The position numbers and the translations under genes are program-made. The notes beneath the pieces were generated by a model, which did no database searches, was not told the DNA's origin, and was given only the letters and a program-made list of their open reading frames with translations. DNA of 64,000 nucleotides from NCBI GenBank assembly GCA_031213475.1, contig JARUPZ010000020.1:3092975-3156974 (forward strand). Reading direction: 5' to 3'. The DNA is from Nereocystis luetkeana (lineage: Eukaryota > Sar > Phaeophyceae > Laminariales > Laminariaceae). Position 1 is the stretch's first letter. Every line of letters starts with the position of its first letter. Below, piece by piece: positions 51,401 through 53,218 of this stretch.

Positions 51401-52255
51401 ACGATGGCGGCGGCCGTGGTGGCCGCGGTGGCGGCCGCCACTGCGAAAGCGGCCGACGCCAACAACGCCAACGCCAACGTCACCGCCACTACTACCGACG
51501 CCACCACTACCGACGTCAACACCACCAACGCCAACACAACCACCGCCGTCAACACCGTCGCCGCCGCCGCAACAGGCGCTACGTCCACTGTAGCCACCGG
51601 CGGTGCTAAAGCCTCCGACACCAACAAGACACCGACCTCAAACAAGCTCCCAGGTGGTAGGATACACACCACCGGCGCCCCTCACATCGCGGCGGTAACC
51701 ACCGCAGGGACCCGTTCGCCGACCTCTTCGCTCATAGATTCGAGTATGAACTCCAAGAGGGGAATCGTAGGCGCAACAAACAGCAACGACAACTCGGGGG
51801 GTGGCGGCGGCGACTCGATAGAGGGCCCAGATACAGTGCAAGCCTCAGCCAAGGCGGCAGCTAGGCGGGCAGCGGAGGCCGAGCGCAGACGAGCGGCCCT
51901 GGCTACTATTGAGAGCCGTCGAGGTCGTCCGACAGGGTCGGACGAAGATAGTGGTATTGCGATGACGCGTTTTTCGGACGGGGGTGGGGGGAGGAGTATC
52001 GCCCCCGCGCCCTCGGTGGCTTCTTCATCAACAATACCGAGTTTTGCGGCGAACCTTAAGCTATCGGCGGCGTTCAGCGCGCAGTCTGTGAGGTCGGGAG
52101 CAATACTCGGCTACTACGGCAGGGAGGAGGTGGAGACCCTCTTCGCGATATCGAAGAATCCTAGCAGGATCGCCGCGTACAACCGCATCATCAAGGGGAA
52201 GCGGGGCGCCGGGAGAGACGAAGATGGCGCGGAGGTGTGGCAGATCTCCGTGTAG
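11504..52255 (+). CDS. EF-hand/WD40-repeat protein, WDR49/WDR64/EFCAB8-like (gene B, multi-exon)
   Basis: The span covers about 24 exons joined below; the sum of exons gives about 1,530 residues. Order: an EF-hand pair (exons 1-2, canonical loop DINGNDYVDWEE), a low-complexity linker (exon 3), about 14 WD blades (exons 4-24), a Gly/Asp repeat insert (exon 23), and an Ala/Thr/Ser-rich tail with a conserved-looking helical end (LFAISKNPSRIAAYNRIIKG) before TAG at 52253. Blade strands such as DRRVHVW, RQNVHLWD, SRVCLWHLD and FQRIWSIGG are visible. In this family an EF-hand module precedes two beta-propellers, a scaffold that binds other proteins; many members come from ciliated lineages, so a flagellar role is possible but is inference. 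The ATG at 11504 directly follows a splice-like CCGCAG, so the true start may lie upstream. The acceptor of one exon (near 48082) is not visible, so the copy may be damaged. Confidence 0.8.
11675..11760. mobile_element. Family I foldback element beside a splice donor
   Basis: It runs from CCCTTTTAGGACCGCAGTCC to AACAGGACTGCAGTCCTAAA, with strongly inverted arms. It starts 8 bp downstream of the exon 1 donor. Confidence 0.8.
12178..12293. mobile_element. Family II palindromic element
   Basis: TATTACGGGGGG at the left and CCCCCCCTGTAATGAT at the right are inverted, with internal TAGTAAATAGGACC / GGTCCTATTAACTA arms. It lies in gene B intron 1. Confidence 0.75.
12505..12862 (-). mobile_element. 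tRNA-derived SINE, full-length-like copy
   Basis: On the minus strand it starts near 12862 with a tRNA-like head: GTCGCCCCGGTGGTTCAAGT (an A-box-like region with a GGTT/AACC D stem), then a CTGGG/CCCAG T-arm enclosing TTCGAGC (B box GGTTCGAGCCC). The 3' half of the acceptor stem does not pair well, so it is not a working tRNA gene. A body follows (GCGATAAAAATGAAGG, CTGCTATGTGACCCCGGATC), and the end is A-rich near 12505. The body recurs at 17455, 29795, 47775 and 57690. Confidence 0.65.
13150..13230 (-). mobile_element. Family IV fragment with poly-C end
   Basis: This is a short copy of the CATACGACTACGGCCATGCA block followed by GATCGAGTACATATCTCC. It ends in a run of C (13217-13233). Confidence 0.6.
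13949..14135. repeat. Family VI dispersed repeat
   Basis: It begins GTACGTCAGCTGTGAGTTCA and ends TTCGATCGCGCGTGCTACGG, matching 4797-4912 and 16025-16125. Its first 15 bases also occur in the 23.7-kb duplication. Confidence 0.45.
14661..14737 (+). CDS. Gene B exon 2: canonical EF-hand loop
   Basis: Acceptor GTTGGGGCAG and donor AAG|GTACGC bound the exon. With the G carried from exon 1 it reads DINGNDYVDWEEFTSFCIEL. Loop ligands D1, N3, N5, the position-7 backbone, D9 and E12 are all present, so calcium binding is plausible. The phase is 1 in and 0 out. The phrase EEFTSFCIELGM resembles the motif that follows the EF-hand in the WDR49-type family. Confidence 0.85.
14944..15053. mobile_element. 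Family II palindromic element
   Basis: TATTACGGGGGACCGTATCA and its inverted counterpart ATATGGTTCCCCGTAATA bound an AT-rich core. It lies in intron 2. Confidence 0.75.
15338..15582. mobile_element. Family III element
   Basis: The TTCTACGATAGAGGTTCACC start and TGCTACCTCTATCGTAAAAC end are inverted. The internal blocks match the 6894, 43007 and 55211 copies. Confidence 0.75.
16025..16125. repeat. Family VI dispersed repeat
   Basis: Its GCTGTGAGATCGAAGATTCG and CTCGATCGCGCGTACTACGG blocks are shared with the copies at 4797 and 13949. Confidence 0.45.
16279..16375. mobile_element. Family I foldback element (diverged)
   Basis: GCCCTTTTAAGGCTGCAGTC and GAATGTAGTCCTACAAGAGG form imperfect arms. 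The internal GTTCGTCCCCAAAAC is conserved. Confidence 0.65.
16515..17450 (+). mobile_element. Family IV composite element with internal duplication or insert
   Basis: After a G run (16494-16514) it begins TACTCGATAGGAGATATGCA and carries all family IV blocks to about 16900. The GATGACAGCTTCAATGAGTT block is then repeated at 16910-17000. About 250 bp of unrelated sequence follows, and then the distal part (CGCACAAACGATCTAACTCG to AACCGACGCCAACCC) at 17255-17450. Confidence 0.6.
17455..17570 (+). mobile_element. SINE 3' fragment
   Basis: It contains degenerate CTCTGAGTTACGACGAGGGA and GATAGGATGGAATAAC, matching the 3' body of the SINE at 12505-12862. It adjoins the end of a family IV element. 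Confidence 0.4.
17622..17851 (+). CDS. Gene B exon 3: low-complexity linker
   Basis: The exon starts after AAG (17619-17621) and ends at donor AAGA|GTGAGA, phase 0 in and 2 out. The peptide is Asn/Ser/Ala/Gly-rich (VATISAAVGPSSSAGNSSGN, then a run of Gly) and ends in a KPE motif. It links the EF-hands to the first propeller. Its phase fits both neighbours, and no competing frame does. A start at 17614 is possible but would break the phase. Confidence 0.65.
18215..18313. mobile_element. Family I foldback element (diverged)
   Basis: AAATTGCAGTCCCGTTTTGG pairs with CAAAACGGTGCTGCAGTCAT across an AT-rich centre. Confidence 0.65.
19502..19645. mobile_element. Family V foldback element
   Basis: CGATCTTAACGAGGAGTGTT at the left and ACAGCCCTCGTTAAGATCC at the right are inverted. 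Internal GTGTTTTCCCGAAAATT / AATTTTCGGAAAAACAC arms extend the hairpin almost to the centre. A related copy lies at 23143. Confidence 0.75.
20686..20776 (+). CDS. Gene B exon 4: first WD blade
   Basis: Acceptor TGTGTGGCACAG and donor AAG|GTATTT bound the exon, phase 2 in and 0 out. The peptide includes FMTYVPELKLIYYADTGSNI, a WD strand pair of the family's first propeller. The 3' end of this exon and its donor recur many times in the following intron. Confidence 0.8.
20935..22160. repeat. Tandem array resembling exon 4 end plus its splice donor
   Basis: About fifteen degenerate units have the consensus GGTCTGACCAACATCTTGAA followed by GGTATCTACGA. The core CCAACATCTTGAAGGTAT is identical to the junction of exon 4 and its donor. 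Spacing is about 50-70 bp. Clear units lie near 20967, 21097, 21216, 21345, 21490, 21590, 21690, 21800 and 21850. Confidence 0.7.
22440..22700. repeat. Tandem repeat, about 115-bp unit, 2-3 copies
   Basis: Units contain CCAATAGGTTTCCTTCTGCG and TTCTCTCGG..ATCAACGTTGAAGCT. A related segment near 20865 (CAACGTTGAAGCTCATGC) suggests older dispersal. Confidence 0.6.
22897..23016 (+). CDS. Gene B exon 5: WD blade
   Basis: Acceptor CCCCCTGAAAG and donor GCG|GTGAGT bound 40 codons, phase 0 in and 0 out. The peptide begins ALDTTGKPHHQFEFLDPYF and ends VHTVAHIPGRYLAA, which joins exon 6 to read LAAVCSDHSVNLM, a typical blade strand. Confidence 0.8.
23143..23290. mobile_element. Family V foldback element
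   Basis: GATCTCAACGAGGACTGCTT at the left, with a diverged inverted right arm (ACTGAAAAACACTCCTCTTT). It has the same structure as 19502-19645. Confidence 0.65.
23678..24100. repeat. Tandem duplication, about 221-bp unit
   Basis: Two diverged copies begin CGTCAGCTGTGAG (23679 and 23901). They share TTGACTAC..CAGTCTCGTGGC, GCCCCGTCAGGCCTAC and GAGCATTGGGGTGTC-type blocks. It lies in intron 5. Confidence 0.75.
24110..26690 (+). other. Intron 5 interior
   Basis: It holds CTG/CTGCTA microsatellites (24827-24930, 25080-25150, 25365-25385) and small open frames, with no splice-bounded exon that I can support. Confidence 0.4.
24827..24930. repeat. CTG-rich microsatellite
   Basis: Interrupted (CTG)n and (CTA) units. 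Frames through it encode only Leu, Cys or Ala runs. Confidence 0.85.
26698..26788. mobile_element. Family I foldback element
   Basis: AACCCTTTTGAGGCCGCAGT and GGACTGGAGTCCTAAAGG form inverted arms around GCTACTTAGAATTTGAG. Confidence 0.75.
27024..27101 (+). CDS. Gene B exon 6: WD blade
   Basis: Acceptor GATTATATAG and donor GAG|GTGAGT bound 26 codons, phase 0 in and 0 out. The peptide VCSDHSVNLMKEVKNRRGC continues the blade begun in exon 5 with the usual D-h-S-V-N strand. Confidence 0.8.
27812..28880. mobile_element. 1,069-bp element with 242-bp terminal inverted repeats
   Basis: The left arm 27812-28053 starts CCAAAAATAGGTATACCTAT. The right arm 28639-28880 is its diverged reverse complement, ending AGGTATACCTATTTTTGG. 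Matching internal landmarks include the GGCCATTAATAGGTAC, GCGCAGGCCAAATATCAGGC (complement) and TTTGTCTATATTTCAGTAG blocks. The 585-bp centre has no substantial open frame, so it is a non-autonomous DNA transposon or foldback element inside intron 6. The arms differ by scattered substitutions, suggesting moderate age. Confidence 0.8.
29375..29476 (+). CDS. Gene B exon 7: WD blade, GC-AG intron follows
   Basis: Acceptor ATCAAACCCAG bounds 34 codons, phase 0 in and 0 out. The donor is CAG|GCAAGT, the standard form of the minor GC-AG class. The peptide ends NLISIASDDHLYQWQ, a clear WD-type strand pair. Confidence 0.85.
29795..30003 (+). mobile_element. SINE fragment, 5'-truncated
   Basis: It carries the SINE body blocks GGCGATAAAAATGCAACGG and GTGACCCTGGATCTGAGTTG, then an A-rich end (GAGGGGAAAAAAAAAGCC). 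It lies in intron 7. Confidence 0.55.
30004..30036 (+). repeat. Copy of exon 7 end plus GC donor inside intron 7
   Basis: CGATCACCTTTACCAGCGGC followed by AGGCAAGTGC repeats the last bases of exon 7 and its GC splice site (GACCACCTCTACCAGTGGC then AGGCAAGTCC), about 550 bp downstream. Confidence 0.6.
30212..30245 (+). repeat. Partial copy of exon 8 just upstream of exon 8
   Basis: CGATCCTGCGACCCGAGCAC resembles CATCAACCTGCGGCCCGAGC in exon 8 (30309 onward), about 95 bp upstream. It is not bounded by usable splice sites. Confidence 0.45.
30284..30421 (+). CDS. Gene B exon 8: WD blade
   Basis: An excellent acceptor (GCCTTGCCCTTAG) and donor CAG|GTACGA bound 46 codons, phase 0 in and 0 out. 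The peptide contains NTITDMVSIAEKELVVTCSL then DRRVHVWQ, a textbook blade. Confidence 0.88.
31130..31312 (+). repeat. Long CT/CCT-rich tract before exon 9
   Basis: About 180 bp of almost pure pyrimidine ends just before the exon 9 acceptor. It may act as an extended polypyrimidine tract. Frames through it encode Pro/Leu/Ser runs only. Confidence 0.85.
31321..31506 (+). CDS. Gene B exon 9: WD blade and start of the next
   Basis: The acceptor is GGAATAAG after the pyrimidine tract; the donor is CAG|GTACAC. It encodes 62 codons, phase 0 in and 0 out. It contains GVQALSYLRGTLLSAGFDWE, IAWDAERLEKIG and a TGHKAPVTAVAQ strand with a GH pair. Confidence 0.88.
32172..32236 (+). CDS. Gene B exon 10: WD blade fragment
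   Basis: Acceptor TTGTTTTCAAG and donor AACAAG|GTCGGC bound the exon, phase 0 in and 2 out. The peptide MVCPTNYEDMKAVSTDCMSE joins exon 11 as SETRVWDLSG, restoring a WD motif. The donor is weak outside the GT, but the joined protein supports it. Confidence 0.75.
32675..32756. mobile_element. Family I foldback element
   Basis: TTTAGGACCGCGTTCCGCTT and AAACGGGACTGCAGTCCTAA arms. It is followed within 80 bp by another copy. Confidence 0.7.
32836..32923. mobile_element. Family I foldback element
   Basis: TTGAGGACTGCAGTCCCGTT and AACGGGATACTGCAGTACTA arms around CTACTTAGAATTTGAG. A left-arm fragment follows at 33057-33112. Confidence 0.75.
33451..33770 (+). mobile_element. Family IV element, truncated, poly-G start
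   Basis: A G run (33451-33460) is followed by TACTCGATAGGAGATATGTA and all proximal blocks through GGATGACAGCATCCATGAAT. The distal portion is missing. Confidence 0.65.
33960..34100 (+). CDS. Gene B exon 11: WD motif and insert loop
   Basis: A very good acceptor (GCCCGTTTCGTGCAG) and donor AAGGG|GTGAGA bound the exon, phase 2 in and 2 out. It starts VWDLSGCIAGGNTIPCLVVI and continues with a proline-rich loop (RLPHPRGSLQGPKHIFLPF) before the next strand. Confidence 0.88.
34446..34554. mobile_element. Family II palindromic element
   Basis: TATTACGGGGGACCATAGTT and AACTATGCCCCCCCGTAATA are nearly perfect inverted arms. It lies in intron 11. Confidence 0.85.
35450..35513 (+). CDS. Gene B exon 12: short WD strand exon
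   Basis: Acceptor TTTTCGATACAG and donor AAG|GTGAAA bound the exon, phase 2 in and 0 out. The peptide YSNMLVASQTIACYAARKIK matches a blade strand in frame with both neighbours. Confidence 0.8.
36431..36492. repeat. Exact 30-bp tandem duplication
   Basis: TTCGTGAGCACCTGTACGCA plus GGCCGTGGGG occurs twice in direct succession. Confidence 0.95.
36781..36847. mobile_element. Family I right-half fragment
   Basis: GAGTGGTTCGTCTCGGAAAC then GGGACTGCGTTTCACTAGAG matches the centre and right arm of family I. The left arm is mostly lost. Confidence 0.5.
37625..37785. repeat. Degenerate GGGGTTGCAA-type short tandem repeats
   Basis: Variants of AGGGGTTGCAAGTAGGGG recur about eight times at 15-30 bp spacing in intron 12. 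Confidence 0.6.
38032..38118. mobile_element. Family I foldback element
   Basis: It runs from GGTACTGCTGCAGTTCCCTT to AAACGGGACTTCAGTCCTAA and lies 63 bp before exon 13. Confidence 0.7.
38181..38314 (+). CDS. Gene B exon 13: WD blade
   Basis: Acceptor CTATATATCTATCAG and donor CCCAG|GTGAAT bound the exon, phase 0 in and 2 out. It includes HFVNAVRQNVHLWDATSGEY, a strong WD strand, then VRKLMNIS. Confidence 0.88.
39229..39349. mobile_element. Family II palindromic element (diverged)
   Basis: GGAGGACCATAGTAAATAGG and TACGATGGTCCCCCGTAATA arms. The core is slightly longer than usual. Confidence 0.7.
39539..39591 (-). mobile_element. Family IV fragment with poly-C end
   Basis: CTATGGTCATACGACTACCG then CCATGCATGATAAATGAGCC and a C run. 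Only the terminal block remains. Confidence 0.5.
39631..39685. repeat. (TGTC)n microsatellite before exon 14
   Basis: About thirteen TGTC units, mostly perfect, 50 bp upstream of the exon 14 acceptor. Confidence 0.95.
39734..39869 (+). CDS. Gene B exon 14: WD blade, family signature
   Basis: Acceptor TGTTGTACGTAG and donor GAG|GTTGGT bound the exon, phase 2 in and 0 out. It reads SDIVSACFALPFERRLLLGT, then EDGRLLLINYVTGAILDESH and PHAAE. A D-I-T-A strand, a G-x-x-x-G-x-I turn, an N-Y-x-x-G-A turn and a following PH-x-AE are what I recall as the most recognisable stretch of WDR49-like proteins. Confidence 0.9.
40354..40455 (+). CDS. Gene B exon 15: WD blade
   Basis: Acceptor GCGTTTGCCACAG and donor GAG|GTGACC bound 34 codons, phase 0 in and 0 out. 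VMQIAYCKNTKVVISADYHG continues the family pattern after exon 14. Confidence 0.88.
40839..40923. mobile_element. Family I foldback element (diverged)
   Basis: GTTGAGGGCTGCAGTCCCAT and ACATGTACAGTGCAGTACTA arms. Another copy starts 26 bp later. Confidence 0.6.
40949..41040. mobile_element. Family I foldback element (diverged)
   Basis: AATCCTTTTAGGCCTGCAGT and GAGACCGTAGTCTTAGAAG arms. Confidence 0.6.
41785..41928 (-). mobile_element. Family IV fragment with poly-C end
   Basis: It has the blocks CATCCCGGCATTGTACGAAT, GCGAGGGTCTACGACCATAC and a CATACATGA variant, ending in 18 C (41910-41927). Confidence 0.6.
41929..42020. repeat. Short tandem array, 33-bp unit, 3 copies
   Basis: Units have the form CCGCACTGTAGAGACGTGAC followed by CCTCTCCACTA. 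It lies directly after a family IV poly-C end and 80 bp before exon 16. Confidence 0.75.
42103..42207 (+). CDS. Gene B exon 16: WD blade
   Basis: An excellent acceptor (GGTCCCTTCTGACAG) and donor GAG|GTGGGT bound 35 codons, phase 0 in and 0 out. LREVHGRGNPVAAMAYSYRL then SKIVTCCASSAE reads as an H-G plus beta-strand blade. Confidence 0.88.
42230..42365. repeat. Degenerate GACCGAAGCCGTTG repeats in intron 16
   Basis: About eight variants of GGCCGAAGCCGTTGACC occur at 15-20 bp spacing in this 390-bp intron. Confidence 0.6.
42598..42723 (+). CDS. Gene B exon 17: WD blade
   Basis: Acceptor CACCAATTGGCAG and donor AGG|GTGGGT bound 42 codons, phase 0 in and 0 out. IQVLGFQHLDYIAAAVQSAG then GLAFLDRYSIIVLGDLSR matches the family's LAFLDPYPLLV-like strand. 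Confidence 0.88.
42769..42878. mobile_element. Family II palindromic element
   Basis: TATTACGGAGGACCATAGTT and AACTATGGCCCCCCGTAATA arms, near-perfect. It begins 46 bp after the exon 17 donor. Confidence 0.85.
43007..43263. mobile_element. Family III element
   Basis: GTTCTACGATAGAGGTTCGC and CCTCTCTCTATCGTAGAACG inverted ends. The interior is shared with the 6894, 15338 and 55211 copies. Confidence 0.75.
43555..43680. repeat. 15-bp minisatellite
   Basis: About eight units of GGCACCACCCCTACAA with small changes. It encodes only low-complexity peptides. Confidence 0.8.
43795..43980 (-). mobile_element. Family IV fragment with poly-C end
   Basis: GACTCGCCGAACGCCTCACG, CCCGACGTGCTCCGTCACGG and GTGATACGACTACGGCCAGG blocks, ending in a C/G-interrupted C run. 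Confidence 0.6.
44590..44666 (+). repeat. (CAG)n microsatellite, intron 17
   Basis: About 24 nearly uninterrupted CAG units. The surrounding frame is open and Ala-rich, but the neighbouring WD exons join in phase without it. Confidence 0.9.
44890..45435. repeat. CAA/ACC-rich simple repeat, intron 17
   Basis: A 500-bp stretch of CAA, ACC and CAG triplets ends in a pure ACA run (45388-45426). It runs almost into exon 18. Confidence 0.9.
45471..45627 (+). CDS. Gene B exon 18: WD strand and linker
   Basis: The acceptor is AATTGAATAAAAG (weak pyrimidine tract); the donor is GCAG|GTATTG, phase 0 in and 1 out. VCLWHLDMETLKMTCFAKLG completes the blade begun in exon 17, then comes a linker with LGLPMDALNSLGVLRLDQAP. 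Confidence 0.85.
45686..45794. mobile_element. Family II palindromic element, abutting family I
   Basis: TATTTACGGGGGACCTTAGT and AACTGTGGACCCTCGTAATA arms. A family I copy begins at the next base. Confidence 0.8.
45795..45896. mobile_element. Family I foldback element, abutting family II
   Basis: AGCCCTTTAGGCCTGCAATA and CTCCAAAATGGGACTGTTTT arms with CTACTGTACTTCGAATTCGAG as centre. Confidence 0.65.
46483..46660 (+). mobile_element. Family IV fragment with poly-G start
   Basis: A 16-G run, then TACTCGATAGGAGAGATGTA to GGAAGCGTCGTGAGGT. It breaks off into a second G run. Confidence 0.65.
47107..47339 (+). CDS. Gene B exon 19 (tentative): acidic/Ser-rich linker
   Basis: The acceptor GAGATACTCAG, after a T-rich stretch, gives phase 1, matching exon 18. 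The peptide includes STDGSDSSESGEEGATDSGQ and SPRERVSAPSAAGRG. Possible donors are GGG|GTAGGG (end 47312) or GAG|GTGCGG (end 47339). Composition and phase suggest a real disordered insert between propeller blades, but no homology is visible. It could be skipped. Confidence 0.4.
47775..48080 (-). mobile_element. tRNA-derived SINE abutting a gene B exon
   Basis: On the minus strand: head GTCGCCCCGGTGGTCTGGCG, B box GGTTTCAATTCC, then the body blocks GCGAGATAAAAATGAAGG and AAGCCTGTGGGTCCAGTGAG, and an A/T-rich end near 47775. It is collinear with the SINE at 12505-12862. Its 5' end lies within a few bases of the next WD coding segment. Confidence 0.65.
48082..48132 (+). CDS. Gene B exon 20: WD strand, acceptor not found
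   Basis: Donor CCG|GTAAGG is strong. The preceding frame reads VAVSYTHVPKRNGP, which joins exon 21 as NGPVWIALGTEGGRLACWAL, a proper blade. Going upstream the frame meets TAA at 48079-48081 before any AG, and the SINE head occupies the place of the acceptor. Either the acceptor is non-canonical, the SINE has damaged the gene, or the sequence has an error here. Confidence 0.6.
48273..48455 (+). CDS. Gene B exon 21: WD blade
   Basis: Acceptor TACGCACAAG and donor CCG|GTTAGT bound 61 codons, phase 0 in and 0 out. VWIALGTEGGRLACWALDGI is a blade turn and strand, followed by a proline-rich loop (PVPDSLCPAFWPSFNAYSLS). Confidence 0.85.
48503..48566 (+). CDS. Gene B exon 22: short linker exon
   Basis: Acceptor CTTTCACGCCTCAG and donor CCGA|GTAAGG bound the exon, phase 0 in and 1 out. 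TGYDPNNPDPDLLLRDAVQD reads as an acidic loop between blades. Both splice sites are good. The intron before it is only 47 bp. Confidence 0.8.
48936..49936 (+). CDS. Gene B exon 23: 1-kb Ser/Gly/Asp repeat insert and WD strand
   Basis: Acceptor CCCGGTACCAG and donor GAG|GTGAGG bound 333 codons, phase 1 in and 0 out. The first part is Ser/Asn/Ala-rich. The middle is a Gly/Asp tract with three tandem copies of DGVDVDDGGGSGG (DNA unit 39-45 bp). Then come an acidic EEEEEED run and a final blade start, NIVWQGHTGPVARIG and CFFSLGE. The low-complexity insert sits between blades of the second propeller and is probably surface-exposed and length-variable. Confidence 0.82.
50220..50328. mobile_element. 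Family II palindromic element, near-perfect
   Basis: TATTACGGGGGACCATAGTT and AACTATGGTCCCCCGTAATA are exact inverse complements, and the inner AATAGGACC / GGTCCTATT also match. It may be the youngest family II copy in the window. Confidence 0.9.
50604..50692 (+). CDS. Gene B exon 24: last WD strand, probable GC donor
   Basis: Acceptor GGAATATCAG, phase 0 in. DGFQRIWSIGGEVLGQFALP completes the blade begun in exon 23. No GT donor gives the phase that exon 25 needs. A GC donor, CAAAG|GCGAGG, ends in phase 2 and yields the join LKQRLFQNPEWGF. Confidence 0.75.
51259..52255 (+). CDS. Gene B exon 25: C-terminal tail and stop
   Basis: Acceptor CATCACGCGCAG, phase 2 in, 331 codons then TAG. It starts LFQNPEWGFLVDGVRVRPF, as in the post-propeller segment of the family. 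A disordered Ala/Thr/Asn-rich stretch follows, then a charged helix (AARRAAEAERRRAALATIES). The last part is a compact end, ILGYYGREEVETLFAISKNP then SRIAAYNRIIKGKRG. I see no clear polyadenylation motif. Confidence 0.85.
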
Positions 52256-52856
52256 TAGACGCCGCCTAAAATGCAACACCTAGCGTGCTATGTTCATGCA
52301 AGAGCTAACGAGAGGTAGCGAAAAAAGGGCAAGAACCATAAAGACGGCGTACGTTTTGTTTTCGGAGATGAATCCAGCAACGTTTTGTTTATGTATCCTT
52401 CACGTCAGACGAGAGCCATCGTGCCCGTTTCCGCGACGACGTTCTCACTTGAAGAGCAAGAGTACCCGCGCGACGTTCCATACTGTCACGATCGCTGCTG
52501 CAGGCAGAGCGGCGCCTCACCGACCACACGCACTTTCTCAGTTTAGCCCCTCGCTTGATGCTATGCCCCCACCCCAATGTCTGCCTCTCCGTCCCGGCAT
52601 TGTAGGGATGCGAGGGTCTATGGTTATACGACTACGTCCATGCATGATATCCAGTCTATCCTCCCTCCCCCCCCAATAACTCGAAGGGGTACGTGGTGAA
52701 TGGGCAAAAGACTAAAGCAAGCAACAATATAGTACGTCTCGCCCCCCGCCCCCCCCCCCCCCCCCGCCAAAAGCCGCCCATCATGCTTTTAAACGTCGAT
52801 CCCAGGTTATTCTCGCCTTGACGACACCCGCTACCAGCCGTCGCCCTCCTAGGGCA
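52256..52856 (+). other. Intergenic spacer between gene B and gene C
   Basis: It holds a family IV fragment and a 24-base C-rich run just upstream of gene C. No promoter motif was recognised. Confidence 0.5.
52575..52674 (-). mobile_element. Family IV fragment with poly-C end
   Basis: CGTCCCGGCATTGTAGGGAT, GGTTATACGACTACGTCCAT and a CATGCATGA block, ending in a C run. Confidence 0.6.
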
Positions 52857-53218
52857 ATGTTGTCCTCAGCCTCAGCACCAACACTTCTACAGGGGCAGAA
52901 AAAAACGAACCCCCAAACCACACAGGACAAGCTACACTCGCCTTCATCGCGAGGTGTCGTTGCCTTCCGACCCTCCACGGTTGCGGACCCACAGACAGTT
53001 TCAGATCGGTTGGCCGAACCGGCGGGGATGCAAAAAAATGCGGAAGAACCGCACACGGTTCAGATCGAATCGCGCCGGGGTAAGAGCCGGGGACGGGGCA
53101 CGGAAACTGGCGCTACCGCTGCAGAAGGGCAGGAGTCGCAGTCGAGGGCGGTGAAGATGTATCGCAACGCGGCGCGGGAGTATGGAAGGGGCTGCAGCGC
53201 CGGGCAAGCTATGTGGAA
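52857..53218 (+). CDS. Gene C exon 1
   Basis: From ATG to donor GGAA|GTGAGT, phase 2 out. The peptide is Ser/Thr/Lys-rich and ends RNAAREYGRGCSAGQAMW, a short helix-like piece. Confidence 0.55.
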
